A stretch of 64,000 bases of DNA from Ochrobactrum quorumnocens (GTDB taxonomy: Bacteria; Pseudomonadota; Alphaproteobacteria; Rhizobiales; Rhizobiaceae). The notes under the pieces were generated by a model, which saw only the letters and a list, made by a program, of their open reading frames with translations, ran no database searches and was not told the DNA's origin. Of this stretch, positions 8,004 through 16,972 are shown piece after piece; within the stretch, counting starts at the first letter, position 1, and every line of letters begins with the position of its first letter. The DNA is taken from positions 1,555,501 to 1,619,500 of the forward strand of contig NZ_CP022603.1 in assembly GCF_002278035.1 (NCBI RefSeq), read 5' to 3'. The position numbers and the translations under genes were made by a program.

Positions 8004-10261
8004 GCGGCGCTCCTTTCAGATTTGGCCACGATCACATTCGAAGGAACCGCCATTGGGTTCTCATGTTGAGGTGGCGTCATCAGTTCTGTGATTTCTTCGT
8101 CCCAGCGCTGCGTGTGCAGCCAGGAATTATATTGGCTGGCGAGGCCGCGCATGTAGTCCACACTGCGGCGGATGGAGCGGCGCTCGAAATGGTAAAGGGC
8201 AACACCTGGTTCGTAGAATATCTGGAAGCCAAGCTGGCGGATTTTCAGACACAGATCGCTGTCTTCGTAGTCACCAATGACATAATCCTCGCTATAGCCG
8301 CCCACGAGATCGAAGATATCCTTCCGGGTAATTAGGCATGCGCCGGTGATACCCGGAACGTCGCGCGCACGGCGCGCAGGTGCGTAATTACCAGGCATAC
8401 CCTTGTGATAGTGATGATTGAGCCAAATGCCCTGACGATCACGGGCGAAATAGAGCCCGGCATGTTGCAAAGAACCATCTTCGAACAGCAAGCGCGGGCC
8501 GATTGCGCCGAGCTTGGGTTCATCGAACAAGGGCTGGATCAGCTGCTGCAACCAGCCATGTTCGGACGGCACCACATCGGAGTTCAGCATGACGATGGTG
8601 GTGCCAGTTGCAAGGCTTGCGCCCGCATTACAGGCGCGAGCATAGCCACTATTGCGGTTCATGATAGCAAGCTTGAATGGCATATCATGGAGGATATGCA
8701 GGCCACCCAACATATGTTCTGTGTCGTCCTGAATTTCAGGAGAATCGAGTACGAAAATGAATTCGGCATTTTCCATCAGCCAGGGATCGGTTGCCATTGA
8801 TGAGAACTGAAACCGCAGAAAATCGAGATTTCGATAAAGTGGGATGACGATGGAAGCGAGCGGAGAAGCGGGCGTCTCTCCAAACTCTTTGACTTCAGCA
8901 ATTCTTACTGTCGCGCCAAGCTTTTTCTCAACTTCGGTCAGGGCAGGAGCCAATATCTGCTCAAACACATGTGGTCGCGCTTGCTGTGGTGGAACTGAAC
9001 GCAGAATTCTGTTGCGTTGCGCAGAAGCTTCGAAGGGTTGCGGCGCAGGGACCAGAGGTGCGGTTGCGCCGGATGAGAGACGCATCTGAAAGCGCGGCTG
9101 CAAAAGCGGCCCGAGATTTTTCGCCGATGGCAACCAAGCAACAAAGCCCGTTACATCTTGCTGTGGCGTATCTTCACGCTTTGCAATCTTGACCGCGAAT
9201 TTATGGAAATGCGGCTTCAAGGAAACTGCGCTGCCACTTTCAGGCAGATATTCGATATCAGCAAGCAAATTGGCAGGATCGTGCATCCAACCGCCAACGA
9301 TCAGCCCGCCATCCAATGCCAGAGCAAGGTCGATTTCGGCTGCCGGATGTGTTGCTGATTGTGCGATTTGACGAACAGGGAGCGCAGAACGTGTCTGCAA
9401 ATCAATCGCCACAGCAGTGCCCGCAGCACTGAGTTTTCCCAATTGACGAACAAGGAACTCGCGTAAATCGCCATTTCCTTGCCATTTGCTCCACCATTTG
9501 ACGAAGTTTGTCTGTTCAGCTGAGCGTGCCGCCAATTTGCGCACGGCGACACCTTTTTGTCCCGCCAGAATCAGCAACAGTGAAGACGGCAGATCCTGGG
9601 GAGCTTCCACCAGCAAATGGCACGGTTGCCACGCGTTGCGCGCTTGCTTACCCGCGACAAAGCGCGGTGGGATCACCATCACACTGCCCGCTGTAACGCC
9701 GTAAATAGCTGAAACTTCGCCGAGCATCGGATCAACAGCGGTCTCCAGCAGATGATGCCCTTGAACAGGTTCGCCGCAATATTGCGCTTCACGCGGTTCT
9801 GGTGTTAGCGCGAAGGTCAGATCACGCACGAGGGATGCAAATGTCTGATTACGTGAGAGCCTGAATGTGCTGCGCCATGTCGTAAGAACATTGGTCAGAA
9901 GCTTGATATGGCCGGGCAATGTGAGATCGCTGACGACGTGATGCACGTCGAAAGCTGCAAGTTCATTCGCCGGATAAAGGATCGCTTGCGCGGTGGGCCC
10001 GAGTGAGCCTGCCGACAGCGATAATTCGATTGGTTCGGTGCCAGTCCGCATGGCCCAGAACATGCGCACACCACCACTTTCGAGCGGAATGCCAATGCTG
10101 AGTAGGGGAACGGGCTGGACAGGCATGTCCAGCGTGCATTTGGTCGTTGAGCGAGCCGGGCCGGGAATATCCCAGATGACCACAGCCACATCGGCGCAAA
10201 GACGGCAAATGGAGAGGTTCTCAGTTTTGCTTTCAGTGTCCGCCGAATGGTCGAGGTTCAA
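8000..10261 (-). CDS. Glycosyltransferase family 2 with large N-terminal accessory region
   Basis: The 753-residue protein begins at a TTG at 10261, preceded by GAAAGGG. Residues ~470-720 form a GT2 (GT-A) domain: SIVIPLYRNLDFLRFQFSSM, NRNSGYARACNAGASLATG, the DxD-like MLNSDVVPSEHGW, VPGITGACLITRKDIFDLVGG and the acidic DYEDSDLCLK. It is therefore likely active, unlike its paralogue at 2864-5110. The N-terminal ~450 residues are not recognised except for a GW segment (IVGGWMHDPAN) shared with two operon neighbours. It is the first gene of the leftward operon, followed by overlapping methyltransferase and GT4 genes. The promoter should lie in 10262-10365, downstream of the RTX terminator. Confidence 0.85.
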   Translation of the reverse strand: MNLDHSADTESKTENLSICRLCADVAVVIWDIPGPARSTTKCTLDMPVQPVPLLSIGIPLESGGVRMFWAMRTGTEPIELSLSAGSLGPTAQAILYPANELAAFDVHHVVSDLTLPGHIKLLTNVLTTWRSTFRLSRNQTFASLVRDLTFALTPEPREAQYCGEPVQGHHLLETAVDPMLGEVSAIYGVTAGSVMVIPPRFVAGKQARNAWQPCHLLVEAPQDLPSSLLLILAGQKGVAVRKLAARSAEQTNFVKWWSKWQGNGDLREFLVRQLGKLSAAGTAVAIDLQTRSALPVRQIAQSATHPAAEIDLALALDGGLIVGGWMHDPANLLADIEYLPESGSAVSLKPHFHKFAVKIAKREDTPQQDVTGFVAWLPSAKNLGPLLQPRFQMRLSSGATAPLVPAPQPFEASAQRNRILRSVPPQQARPHVFEQILAPALTEVEKKLGATVRIAEVKEFGETPASPLASIVIPLYRNLDFLRFQFSSMATDPWLMENAEFIFVLDSPEIQDDTEHMLGGLHILHDMPFKLAIMNRNSGYARACNAGASLATGTTIVMLNSDVVPSEHGWLQQLIQPLFDEPKLGAIGPRLLFEDGSLQHAGLYFARDRQGIWLNHHYHKGMPGNYAPARRARDVPGITGACLITRKDIFDLVGGYSEDYVIGDYEDSDLCLKIRQLGFQIFYEPGVALYHFERRSIRRSVDYMRGLASQYNSWLHTQRWDEEITELMTPPQHENPMAVPSNVIVAKSERSAA

Positions 10262-10365
10262 TGCGAGCGCCCTTTCATTCTTGTTGGAAATGCAAACCCG
10301 GACGCATTTTTAAGGCAGAATGCGGCAGGCCAAAGATTGAGGTCAGTAGGCAGTTGAGGAAGGAA

Positions 10366-10393
10366 CGTGCCCGACGGGAGGATGTCGGGCACG
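10366..10393 (-). terminator. Stem-loop after the RTX gene
   Basis: A perfect 10-bp inverted repeat (CGTGCCCGAC / GTCGGGCACG) encloses an 8-base loop and lies 16 bases beyond the RTX stop codon. Read leftward, the stem is followed by TTCCTTCCT, a weak U-rich tract. It separates the RTX transcript from the GT2-led glycan operon. The rest of the 147-base gap must hold the promoter of that operon; I see no clear -35/-10 pair. Confidence 0.7.
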
Positions 10394-10408
10394 AACTCAA
10401 TCGTTTAA

Positions 10409-11068
10409 TCAGTGAACAGTGAAGTACTGGTCGGGATGAGCCTGTACGTCGTCTGCACTGGTATTCACGAGGGTAACGGTGTCGCCGTTGCCGAGGTCGA
10501 CAACAACATTTCCACCAACCTGTGTGACGCGATCTGCGAGGTCATCCGCCGAATTGACATCAAGGCCGTTAATGCCCTGCTGGATCTGGAGGATGTCTTC
10601 ACCTGGGTTGAAATCAAGGATGACGTCGTTTCCGCCGCCGCCATTGAACAAGAAGACGTCACTACCGGCGCCGCCGATAAGGATGTCATCTCCGGCACCG
10701 CCATCAAGGATGTCGTCGCCGTTTCCACCTTGCAGGACATCGTTTCCGTCGCCGCCAAAGAGGAGGTCCGAGCCGTTGCCGCCCTGGAGAACATCGTCTC
10801 CAGCACCGCCAAACAGCACATCATTCCCATTGCCGCCGCTTAGGACGTCATTTCCTGCATCACCGAACAGAACGTCATTACCGTTTCCGCCGAAAAGGAG
10901 GTCATCACCGTTTCCGCCGAAGAGGATGTCATTCCCGTTATCGCCGAAGATGGTGTCATTGCCATCACCTCCGAAAACGAGATCATCACCGCCATGAGCG
11001 CGGATGAAATCGTCAAAGCGGGAACCGAACAACACGTCGTCGTAGGCGCCGCCTTCTAAAGTGGCCAT
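10409..11068 (-). CDS. Small RTX-type calcium-binding protein, probable type I secretion substrate
   Basis: The 219-residue protein is mostly RTX nonapeptide repeats of the form GGxGxDxUx (for example [27 protein letters not shown]), about fourteen in succession over residues ~6-140. These form a calcium-dependent parallel beta-roll. After them come [20 protein letters not shown] and a ~70-residue acidic C-terminal part ending DQYFTVH, typical of type I secretion signals. There is no N-terminal signal peptide and no catalytic domain, so it may be a structural, adhesive or glycan-binding protein. The exporter genes follow on the same strand upstream (11497-14684), supporting secretion by that pair. 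A long AT-rich leader and a stem-loop terminator bracket it, so it is probably transcribed on its own. Confidence 0.88.
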   Translation of the reverse strand: MATLEGGAYDDVLFGSRFDDFIRAHGGDDLVFGGDGNDTIFGDNGNDILFGGNGDDLLFGGNGNDVLFGDAGNDVLSGGNGNDVLFGGAGDDVLQGGNGSDLLFGGDGNDVLQGGNGDDILDGGAGDDILIGGAGSDVFLFNGGGGNDVILDFNPGEDILQIQQGINGLDVNSADDLADRVTQVGGNVVVDLGNGDTVTLVNTSADDVQAHPDQYFTVH

Positions 11069-11455
11069 CTGCTTCTCCTTGTGTTCCTGTATGGGTTTAC
11101 AAAAAGGCCGGAAAATGGTCCGACCATTATGCTTGTAGTAGTCTGCGCCGCATCATTTACAATTGCAACATTATTAGTTGGTATAAATTTGACAGCTGTA
11201 AGTAACAAATTATTACGAATAATTTATATTACAGTTTTATAAACACAATTATAATGTATATTTACCATCATTATAATTTCTATTTACATTGTATTTCTCT
11301 GTAAATTATTTCCAAATTTGAAATATCAGTTATTGGAAATAATAATTAATATATTTCAATAACATGGCAGCAGATGCATCGTAACTCGCGCAAAATGAAT
11401 GCACTGGAGAATTTCAACCTAAAGACGATCTATATTGAGACATACTCTTCCTATC
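11069..11455. other. AT-rich gene-free region upstream of the RTX gene
   Basis: About 390 bases contain no credible gene. From about 11150 to 11370 the sequence is strikingly AT-rich compared with the flanking coding DNA, with many TATAAT-like and TTATAAT runs, so the RTX promoter cannot be singled out by eye. Such a region could bind a nucleoid protein (H-NS/MucR-like) and silence or regulate the RTX gene. GAAGCAGAT-type purine-rich sequence just before the ATG provides the ribosome-binding site (AAGGAGAAGCAG in mRNA sense). Confidence 0.6.
11114..11128. promoter_or_regulatory. Palindrome upstream of the RTX gene, candidate operator
   Basis: AATGGTC-C-GACCATT is a perfect 7-bp inverted repeat about 45 bases before the RTX start codon. 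Its half-site ATGGTC also occurs just upstream of the exporter gene (14701-14707) and in the palindrome ahead of the rightward glycan operon (16906-16920). An operator for the nearby MarR-type regulator is possible but untested. Confidence 0.35.
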
Positions 11456-11488
11456 GGACTACTGATCTGAAGCGCAGACCAGTAGTCC
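11456..11488 (-). terminator. Stem-loop after the HlyD adaptor gene
   Basis: Thirteen-base arms (GGACTACTGATCT / AGACCAGTAGTCC) pair with a single G-U-type mismatch around a 7-base loop, nine bases past the HlyD stop codon. There is no U-run after the stem in the leftward direction, so it may act as a pause or mRNA-stabilising structure as well as a terminator. Confidence 0.55.
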
Positions 11489-11496
11489 GGTCGGGG

Positions 11497-12912
11497 TTAA
11501 TCCTCGCGGAACGCCCTGTTGAGGCTGTCGGTAATCGGCGAAACGAGGTAGTCAATTGCCCGGCGCTCTTTGTGAACGATGATGATTTCGGCAGGCATCC
11601 CGGGATAAAGCCTCGCCGTCGGATTGGCAGTCATCGCTTCAGGTGTAATCTCGGCTCGCGCCACGAAATAAGCGGTATCTGTCTTTTCATCGAGCGATTG
11701 ATCGGCAGCGATATAGGTCAGTCTGCCATCAAGTGGAGGCATTGAACGCTGGTTATAGGCGGTCAGACGGATCTGCGCGCTTGCGCCTACCGAGATACTG
11801 TCGATATCCCGTGGGCTTATCTTCATCTCAACGACCATCGGTTCGTTTTCAGGCACGATATCCATGATGGGTTCACCCGGTGCCACAACGCCGCCTGGTG
11901 TACGAAGCCGGATATTGGCGACAAAGCCCTGCTGTGGAGAGCGAACTTCGACGCGGCGCATGACGTCCTTGGCCGCAACGATCCTCTCTTGCACGTCTGA
12001 AAGCTCGACCTGACTTGAGGTGATTTCGCCTGCTATTTCTGACTGAAGGTCGCTCTCGATGCCAGTCAGTGCAAATTCCGCACCGGCTTTTGCCTGTCCG
12101 GCTTTTGCCTTGTCACCAGCATATTCGCCGCGATCCCCTGCAAGCTGGCTCAAGCGCGTGTCGATTTCGGTGAGCTTCGACTTCTGAGCGAAACCTTTTT
12201 CAACGAGGCTAGCAATCGCCCGACGCTGTTCGCTGATAAGCTCAATCTGGCGATCGGTGGCTGTAATCTGCGAGGTCGAGGCTTTCTCCTGTTCAGTATA
12301 TTGTTCAATGGTTTTCTGCTGAATGTCGATTCTGCTCAGCTTCTGAGCAAGGCGCTTTTGAAAGAAGATGTTCTCGGCACGAATTGCATTTTCCGCATTT
12401 TCCCCACCCTCGGCAAACTTCTCCGGAAAGGTGATTTCTCTGGCACCTGACTGTTCAGCACGAAGACGTGCAAGCTTGGCAATTAATCCGATGCGACGGC
12501 TTTCCAGCGATTGTAGTTCTGAGCGTGCTTTGGTTGCATCAAGTCTGAGAAGTGGCTGGTTAACGGTGACGATATCGCCTTCCTGCACCAGCAGTCGATC
12601 AAGAATTCCGCCCTCGAGGTGACTGATGGTCTTTCGTTTGGAATCAACAATGACGGTGCCAAGCGCTACTGCAGCACTGCCCAGATTTGCTGAATATGCC
12701 CAGGCGAAGAAGCCACCAAATGCAACGCCTATCGTGGCAAGGCCTGCAATGATGAGACCCCGCAGAGGCGATTTTGAGTCTTCCTGTTCAATGTCGTGCG
12801 CCCATTCAGGCTTTACGGAGCCAAATCGGGTGAGCGACTTGTGATCGGATGATTCTGCACGTGGCGCGAGCAGACTGGAAACACGACGCGGAATAATGGA
12901 CTTGCCTATCAT
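11497..12912 (-). CDS. Type I secretion membrane fusion (adaptor) protein, HlyD family
   Basis: This 471-residue protein matches HlyD/PrtE adaptors. It has a short cytoplasmic N-terminus, one transmembrane segment at ~50-75 (LIIAGLATIGVAFGGFFAWA), a lipoyl half (TISHLEGGILDRLLVQEGD), a long alpha-helical hairpin (~120-310), the second lipoyl half (VEVRSPQQGFVANIRL) and a C-terminal beta-barrel region. It bridges the inner-membrane ABC exporter to a TolC-like outer-membrane channel; no tolC homologue is in the window. The ATG overlaps the exporter stop as ATGA, so the two are coupled. The probable cargo is the RTX protein encoded next in the same direction. Confidence 0.9.
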   Translation of the reverse strand: MIGKSIIPRRVSSLLAPRAESSDHKSLTRFGSVKPEWAHDIEQEDSKSPLRGLIIAGLATIGVAFGGFFAWAYSANLGSAAVALGTVIVDSKRKTISHLEGGILDRLLVQEGDIVTVNQPLLRLDATKARSELQSLESRRIGLIAKLARLRAEQSGAREITFPEKFAEGGENAENAIRAENIFFQKRLAQKLSRIDIQQKTIEQYTEQEKASTSQITATDRQIELISEQRRAIASLVEKGFAQKSKLTEIDTRLSQLAGDRGEYAGDKAKAGQAKAGAEFALTGIESDLQSEIAGEITSSQVELSDVQERIVAAKDVMRRVEVRSPQQGFVANIRLRTPGGVVAPGEPIMDIVPENEPMVVEMKISPRDIDSISVGASAQIRLTAYNQRSMPPLDGRLTYIAADQSLDEKTDTAYFVARAEITPEAMTANPTARLYPGMPAEIIIVHKERRAIDYLVSPITDSLNRAFRED

Positions 12913-14684
12913 GCGCTTGCCGCTCCCATTTGAGGGCCGTTGCTGGCCGGTGTGAGTGAGGAAACCACATCCGTTCTTGGACCGAACTGCGTGATACGCC
13001 CATTGTCGAGCACCAGAAGCTTGTCTGCCACCTGCATGATAGACGGGCGATGTGCAATCATGATGACGATAGCGCCATCGTCGCGCGCATGTTCAATGGC
13101 GCGCATCAACGCGCGTTCACCGACCGCATCGAGATTGGAATTCGGCTCATCGAGAACGATCAGTCGGGGGCGATTGTAAAGGCAGCGTGCCAGTCCGATG
13201 CGCTGACGTTGTCCGCCGGAGAGTGTCAACCGGCCATCGCCAACCGGGGTGTCATAACCGAGCGGCATTCGCCCGATCATTTCATGCACATCGGCAAGGC
13301 GCGCTGCTTCGAGAACCCGTTGCGGATCGCTGTCGCCCATGCGTGCGATATTGTCTTTGATCGTTCCGTCCAGCAGAGAAACCGATTGCGGAAGATAACC
13401 CGCAATCTCACCAAACGAGCCGCGTTCCCAGAGATAGACGTTGTTGCCATCCAGAAAGACGCCGCCTGACGTTGGTTTGACGATGCCTATCAGCAGTCGT
13501 GCCAAGGTGGATTTGCCTGCGGCAGAAGGCCCAACGATCCCCAGAACCTCGCCAGGTGAAATGGCGAAGGAAATCCCCTTGATGATCGGTACATCGACGC
13601 CGGGGGCCGCATAAATCAGCTTGTCTATAACCAAATCACCATTGGGGCGAGGGGTCGGCATGGTCTGGCGAACAGCGAGATTTTCAGAAAGCAGCGATTG
13701 AACCCGTTTCCAGCTCGCGATCGCGCTCACCCACTGACGCCAGTTTTCGACGATGCGGTCGAAAGGCATCAGCAAACGCCCGATGATAATGCTGGTCGCG
13801 ATCATCGCGCCCGGTGTGATTTCCTGCTGCATTGCGAGAAGTGTGCCAGCGCCCAGCGAACCGATCTGCACGATGAAACGTGCGGTGCGTGCGATAGACG
13901 ACATGGCGCGTGCACGTGTTCCGCCCAGATCAAGCACTTCAAGCGCCTGTACCTGCATCGTGCGCCAGCGTCTGGCCAGTGCGGGGAGCATGCCCATGGC
14001 TTCGATTGCTTCTGCATGACGAAGGCTGCTGCCAATTTTGGCAATGGATTCGACATTCGCCTGATTGGCTTCCTGAATGAGATTGCGGGTCAGAAGATCG
14101 GTCAGTACACCGCAAGCGACCAGAATGATCACTGCAACAAGGCCGATCAGACCGAGCAGTGGATGCAGCATGAACAGCACGCCAAGGAAGATTGGCGACC
14201 AGGCAGCATCGAGTGGCGCGTTGATCGCAGGTGAGGTCAGAAAGCTGCGCAGTTCCGTCAGATCGCGCAGTGTCTGGGTCGCCTTTGGCAGTCCCTGATT
14301 AACCGAAGCCTGAACGGCTGCCGTGAGAACTGCGAGGTTTAGCCGGCGAACAAGTGCACTGCCCATAGCCTGAAATGACAGGGCCCGGATGTACTCCAGC
14401 ACACCAAACACCAGCATGGCGCCGACCGCAAGAATCGTCAGCATGGTCAGTGTGTCCATGCTTCGGCTGTTCAGCACCCTATCATGAACCTGCAACATAT
14501 AGAGGGGTACAGTGAGTTGTAGCAAATTGATACAGGCACTCAAAAGCACGGCATAAAGAAGACCTGACAGGAAAACGCGCCGGGCCTTGAAAATAAGGCT
14601 TTTGGACGTAACTACAGAATCGTCTGGCCTTTTTTTATCCGCCGGGCTCTTGCCAATTGGATTGTTTTCGCGAGTATCATTCAT
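12909..14684 (-). CDS. Type I secretion ABC exporter (permease/ATPase, PrtD/PrsD type)
   Basis: A 591-residue half-transporter. Residues ~35-320 form the six-helix membrane domain (starting FLSGLLYAVLLSACINLLQL). The nucleotide-binding domain follows, with Walker A GPSAAGKSTL, signature LSGGQRQRIGLARCL, Walker B RLIVLDEPNS and the switch histidine in IAHRPS. There is no N-terminal peptidase C39 domain, as expected for RTX-type substrates without leader cleavage. It powers export of the RTX protein through the HlyD adaptor and an outer-membrane channel. It diverges from the MarR-type gene across ~200 bases that must hold both promoters. In rhizobia, PrsDE exporters secrete EPS-modifying glycanases, so a link to the surrounding glycan genes is plausible. 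Confidence 0.9.
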   Translation of the reverse strand: MNDTRENNPIGKSPADKKRPDDSVVTSKSLIFKARRVFLSGLLYAVLLSACINLLQLTVPLYMLQVHDRVLNSRSMDTLTMLTILAVGAMLVFGVLEYIRALSFQAMGSALVRRLNLAVLTAAVQASVNQGLPKATQTLRDLTELRSFLTSPAINAPLDAAWSPIFLGVLFMLHPLLGLIGLVAVIILVACGVLTDLLTRNLIQEANQANVESIAKIGSSLRHAEAIEAMGMLPALARRWRTMQVQALEVLDLGGTRARAMSSIARTARFIVQIGSLGAGTLLAMQQEITPGAMIATSIIIGRLLMPFDRIVENWRQWVSAIASWKRVQSLLSENLAVRQTMPTPRPNGDLVIDKLIYAAPGVDVPIIKGISFAISPGEVLGIVGPSAAGKSTLARLLIGIVKPTSGGVFLDGNNVYLWERGSFGEIAGYLPQSVSLLDGTIKDNIARMGDSDPQRVLEAARLADVHEMIGRMPLGYDTPVGDGRLTLSGGQRQRIGLARCLYNRPRLIVLDEPNSNLDAVGERALMRAIEHARDDGAIVIMIAHRPSIMQVADKLLVLDNGRITQFGPRTDVVSSLTPASNGPQMGAASA

Positions 14685-14883
14685 ACGCGATCTGCCTTGT
14701 AATGGTCACAGGTGGCGGATATCCCTAAAAAGTGTGGTCTAGTTCTCAAGATCAGTAAAGTAATACTGCAGAGAATGTGACAGAAAAAAGTTCTTGCGGC
14801 GGGGAAATGCGAAAGGAGCCAAATAAATATAACTGCAAATTTCTTCAAAATTTGAAGTAAAATTGAAAAATGGAGAGCAAGAG

Positions 14884-15453
14884 ATGCAAAAACTTCTGCA
14901 CGAGGGAGTGGAAGTCGAAACATCAGTTGATGGATTTACTTCCGTTAACTTTCCTGAAGTTACCGCCGAAAAACAGGAACGCAGACATCCAGTCCATACT
15001 GTCGTAATTACGCATTTCGAACTGGCGCGGATGATAGAGCGAGTGAACCGCCGCTTTGTAAGCCTTCTGAAAACGGAGCTTACCAAGTTGGGCGTGGAAG
15101 ATATCGGGCCTGCTCAGACATTGGTTCTGATGGCTATTGGTGATGTCGAACTCACTGTGGGTGAACTACTGGATCGTGGGCATTATGTCGGATCCAACAT
15201 TTCCTATTATCTTAAACAACTTACGGACGGCGGATATGTCGATCGTGTCGCCTCTCAGAGGGACAAACGATCGGCCCGAATTCGCCTGACAGACAAGGGA
15301 GAACGGCTGTGCACAAGCTTGCGAAATGCGAGCAGAACTTACAGCCATGTACTGGCCCGTGATGACGACGATCTTCGAAATCTTGAGATCGCTTACCAGA
15401 CCTTGCACAGGCTTGAGCTCGTGTGGGGCAATGCTGCTCGTTATGGCATCTGA
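14884..15453 (+). CDS. MarR-family transcriptional regulator
   Basis: The protein has 189 residues from the ATG at 14884, which is preceded by GGAGAG at good spacing; an in-frame TTG at 14863 lies upstream without such a site. Residues ~40-170 form a MarR winged helix: FELARMIERVNRRFVSLLKT, the helix-turn-helix TVGELLDRGHYVGSNISYYL, recognition helix YYLKQLTDGGYVDR, the wing DKRSARIRLTDKG and a C-terminal dimerisation helix. It probably binds as a dimer to palindromic operators. It diverges from the exporter gene and precedes glycosyltransferase genes, so these are likely targets. It resembles MarR regulators of rhizobia that control envelope or stress genes; no ligand is evident. Confidence 0.85.
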   Translation: MQKLLHEGVEVETSVDGFTSVNFPEVTAEKQERRHPVHTVVITHFELARMIERVNRRFVSLLKTELTKLGVEDIGPAQTLVLMAIGDVELTVGELLDRGHYVGSNISYYLKQLTDGGYVDRVASQRDKRSARIRLTDKGERLCTSLRNASRTYSHVLARDDDDLRNLEIAYQTLHRLELVWGNAARYGI

Positions 15454-15499
15454 TGCATAACGGCAGGTTTTTGGCCGATAACCGGACACTTTTTGTGAC

Positions 15500-16729
15500 A
15501 TGCGTATAGCTTTTGTGCACAGACGCGGTTTTGGTCAGTTTGCTGCGTTAGCCGAGCATCTGGCTACCAGCGGGCATGATGTCAGCCTGATTTGCGAGAC
15601 AGTGGACCGTCGCCTCCCAGCGGTCCGTGTCATCCGCCACCGAGTAGAATCTGCTCCTCGCACCAAGGGTGTGATGGCCAGATATCTGGAGGTGCCCGAT
15701 CATCACACCAGGATCGGGCATCGGGTGGCTGAAACATTTGAAACCATGGCACGCCATGGTCAGGCACCTGACATCGTAATCGGTCACATAGGTTGGGGCA
15801 GTATGATGTTCGTCAAAGATGTACTGCCCACAACGCCCGCGCTGGGCTATTGCGAGTTCTTCTATCGCGCTCACGGTGCCGATGTAGGTTTTGCACCAGA
15901 CGACAAGCCGGATGCGGAAATGCGCAAGCGGCTTCGTCTTCGCAACATGGCTCAGCTGGTGACGCTTGATGGCATGGACGGTGGCTTCAGCCCGACACAC
16001 TGGCAAAAGAGCCTTTATCCAAAAGCCGTTCAAAACCGGATTGCCGTTGTGCATGAAGGCGTCGATACAAAGCTGTTTTATCCTGACAAGCATGCCTCAA
16101 TCCTGTTGCCGGACGGGCGGACATTGAAGGCAGGTTCTTCACGCGTCATCACCTTTGTCGCTCGTGATCTCGAACCCTACAGAGGATTCCCGCAAGCGCT
16201 TGAAGCTGCGGCAAAGGTCATCCGGCAAAATGATGATGCGATCTTTGTTTTCGTTGGTGGTGATGGCGTAAGCTATGGAACGCCACCGCCCGGAGGCGGT
16301 TCATGGCGAAAACATCTGCTGAGCAAGATGGATTTGCCACCTGATCGCGCTGATCGTATCGTGTTTCCCGGCACAATTTCCCATGCGCAATTGCGCAAGC
16401 TTTACCAGATATCCACCGCACATATTTATCTGACATATCCGTTTGTTCTGTCATGGTCGGTGGTGGAAGCCATGGCCTGTGGAGCACTCATCATCGGCTC
16501 GGACACGCCGCCAGTGCGCGAGGTCATTAGGTCGGGCCAGAACGGTCTGCTTGTTCCTTTCTACGATACTGATGTGCTGGCACAAACCATTCTCAATGTC
16601 CTCACAGATCCTGATGCTTGCCTTCAGATGCGCGCAGCGGCGCGCCGAACCGTCGAAAATCGCTTTCGGTTGTCGGAATGTTTACAGCAGCAAAAAACCT
16701 TGATCGATGCAGTATTGAACGGCAGATAA
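15500..16729 (+). CDS. Glycosyltransferase family 4, probable
   Basis: A 409-residue GT-B-type enzyme. The N-terminus MRIAFVHRRGFGQFAALAEH is followed by DIVIGHIGWGSMMFVKDVLP and ALGYCEFFYRAHGADVGF, as in a subgroup of GT4 enzymes with a dedicated N-terminal domain. The donor domain begins VITFVARDLEPYRGFPQALE and continues with VFVGGDGVSYG and PFVLSWSVVEAMACGALIIG. The second glutamate of the usual EX7E motif is present (VVEAM) but the first is replaced by Phe, which is common in divergent GT4 members. It is encoded 46 bases after the MarR gene on the same strand, so the two may share a transcript. Sugar specificity is unknown. Confidence 0.82.
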   Translation: MRIAFVHRRGFGQFAALAEHLATSGHDVSLICETVDRRLPAVRVIRHRVESAPRTKGVMARYLEVPDHHTRIGHRVAETFETMARHGQAPDIVIGHIGWGSMMFVKDVLPTTPALGYCEFFYRAHGADVGFAPDDKPDAEMRKRLRLRNMAQLVTLDGMDGGFSPTHWQKSLYPKAVQNRIAVVHEGVDTKLFYPDKHASILLPDGRTLKAGSSRVITFVARDLEPYRGFPQALEAAAKVIRQNDDAIFVFVGGDGVSYGTPPPGGGSWRKHLLSKMDLPPDRADRIVFPGTISHAQLRKLYQISTAHIYLTYPFVLSWSVVEAMACGALIIGSDTPPVREVIRSGQNGLLVPFYDTDVLAQTILNVLTDPDACLQMRAAARRTVENRFRLSECLQQQKTLIDAVLNGR

Positions 16730-16905
16730 TTAGTATGTGGCGACAATCGGGCATTCAAGGCCTAATAATATAATATAAAAGCCCGTATTTCTGCGTGTTT
16801 ATCGCATATATCCAATATACATTCAGATTGTTTCAAATTTTGAATTAAAACAGCGTCAAATATTCGTAATATTATCATATAGCCTTCGTTATATTACTGT
16901 TGACA

Positions 16906-16920
16906 ATACATGGTCTGTAT
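16906..16920. promoter_or_regulatory. Inverted repeat in the promoter region of the rightward glycan operon
   Basis: The gene-free stretch 16730-16972 is AT-rich. It contains TTGACA at 16900-16905, a possible -35, but no convincing -10 hexamer at the right distance. Immediately downstream lies ATACA-TGGTC-TGTAT, five-base arms about a five-base centre. The centre shares ATGGTC with the palindrome before the RTX gene. This may be an operator; I see nothing else in the gap. Confidence 0.3.
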
Positions 16921-16972
16921 TTTCTGATTGCGCCTAGAGGCCGAACCTCCCAAGTTGGCTCTTACACAATGG

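Noticed and set aside
10412..10997. Long plus-strand frames opposite the RTX gene
   Set aside because: They are products of the repeat structure of the RTX gene read on the other strand; composition is low-complexity (Pro/Ser/Arg runs) and there is no ribosome-binding site.
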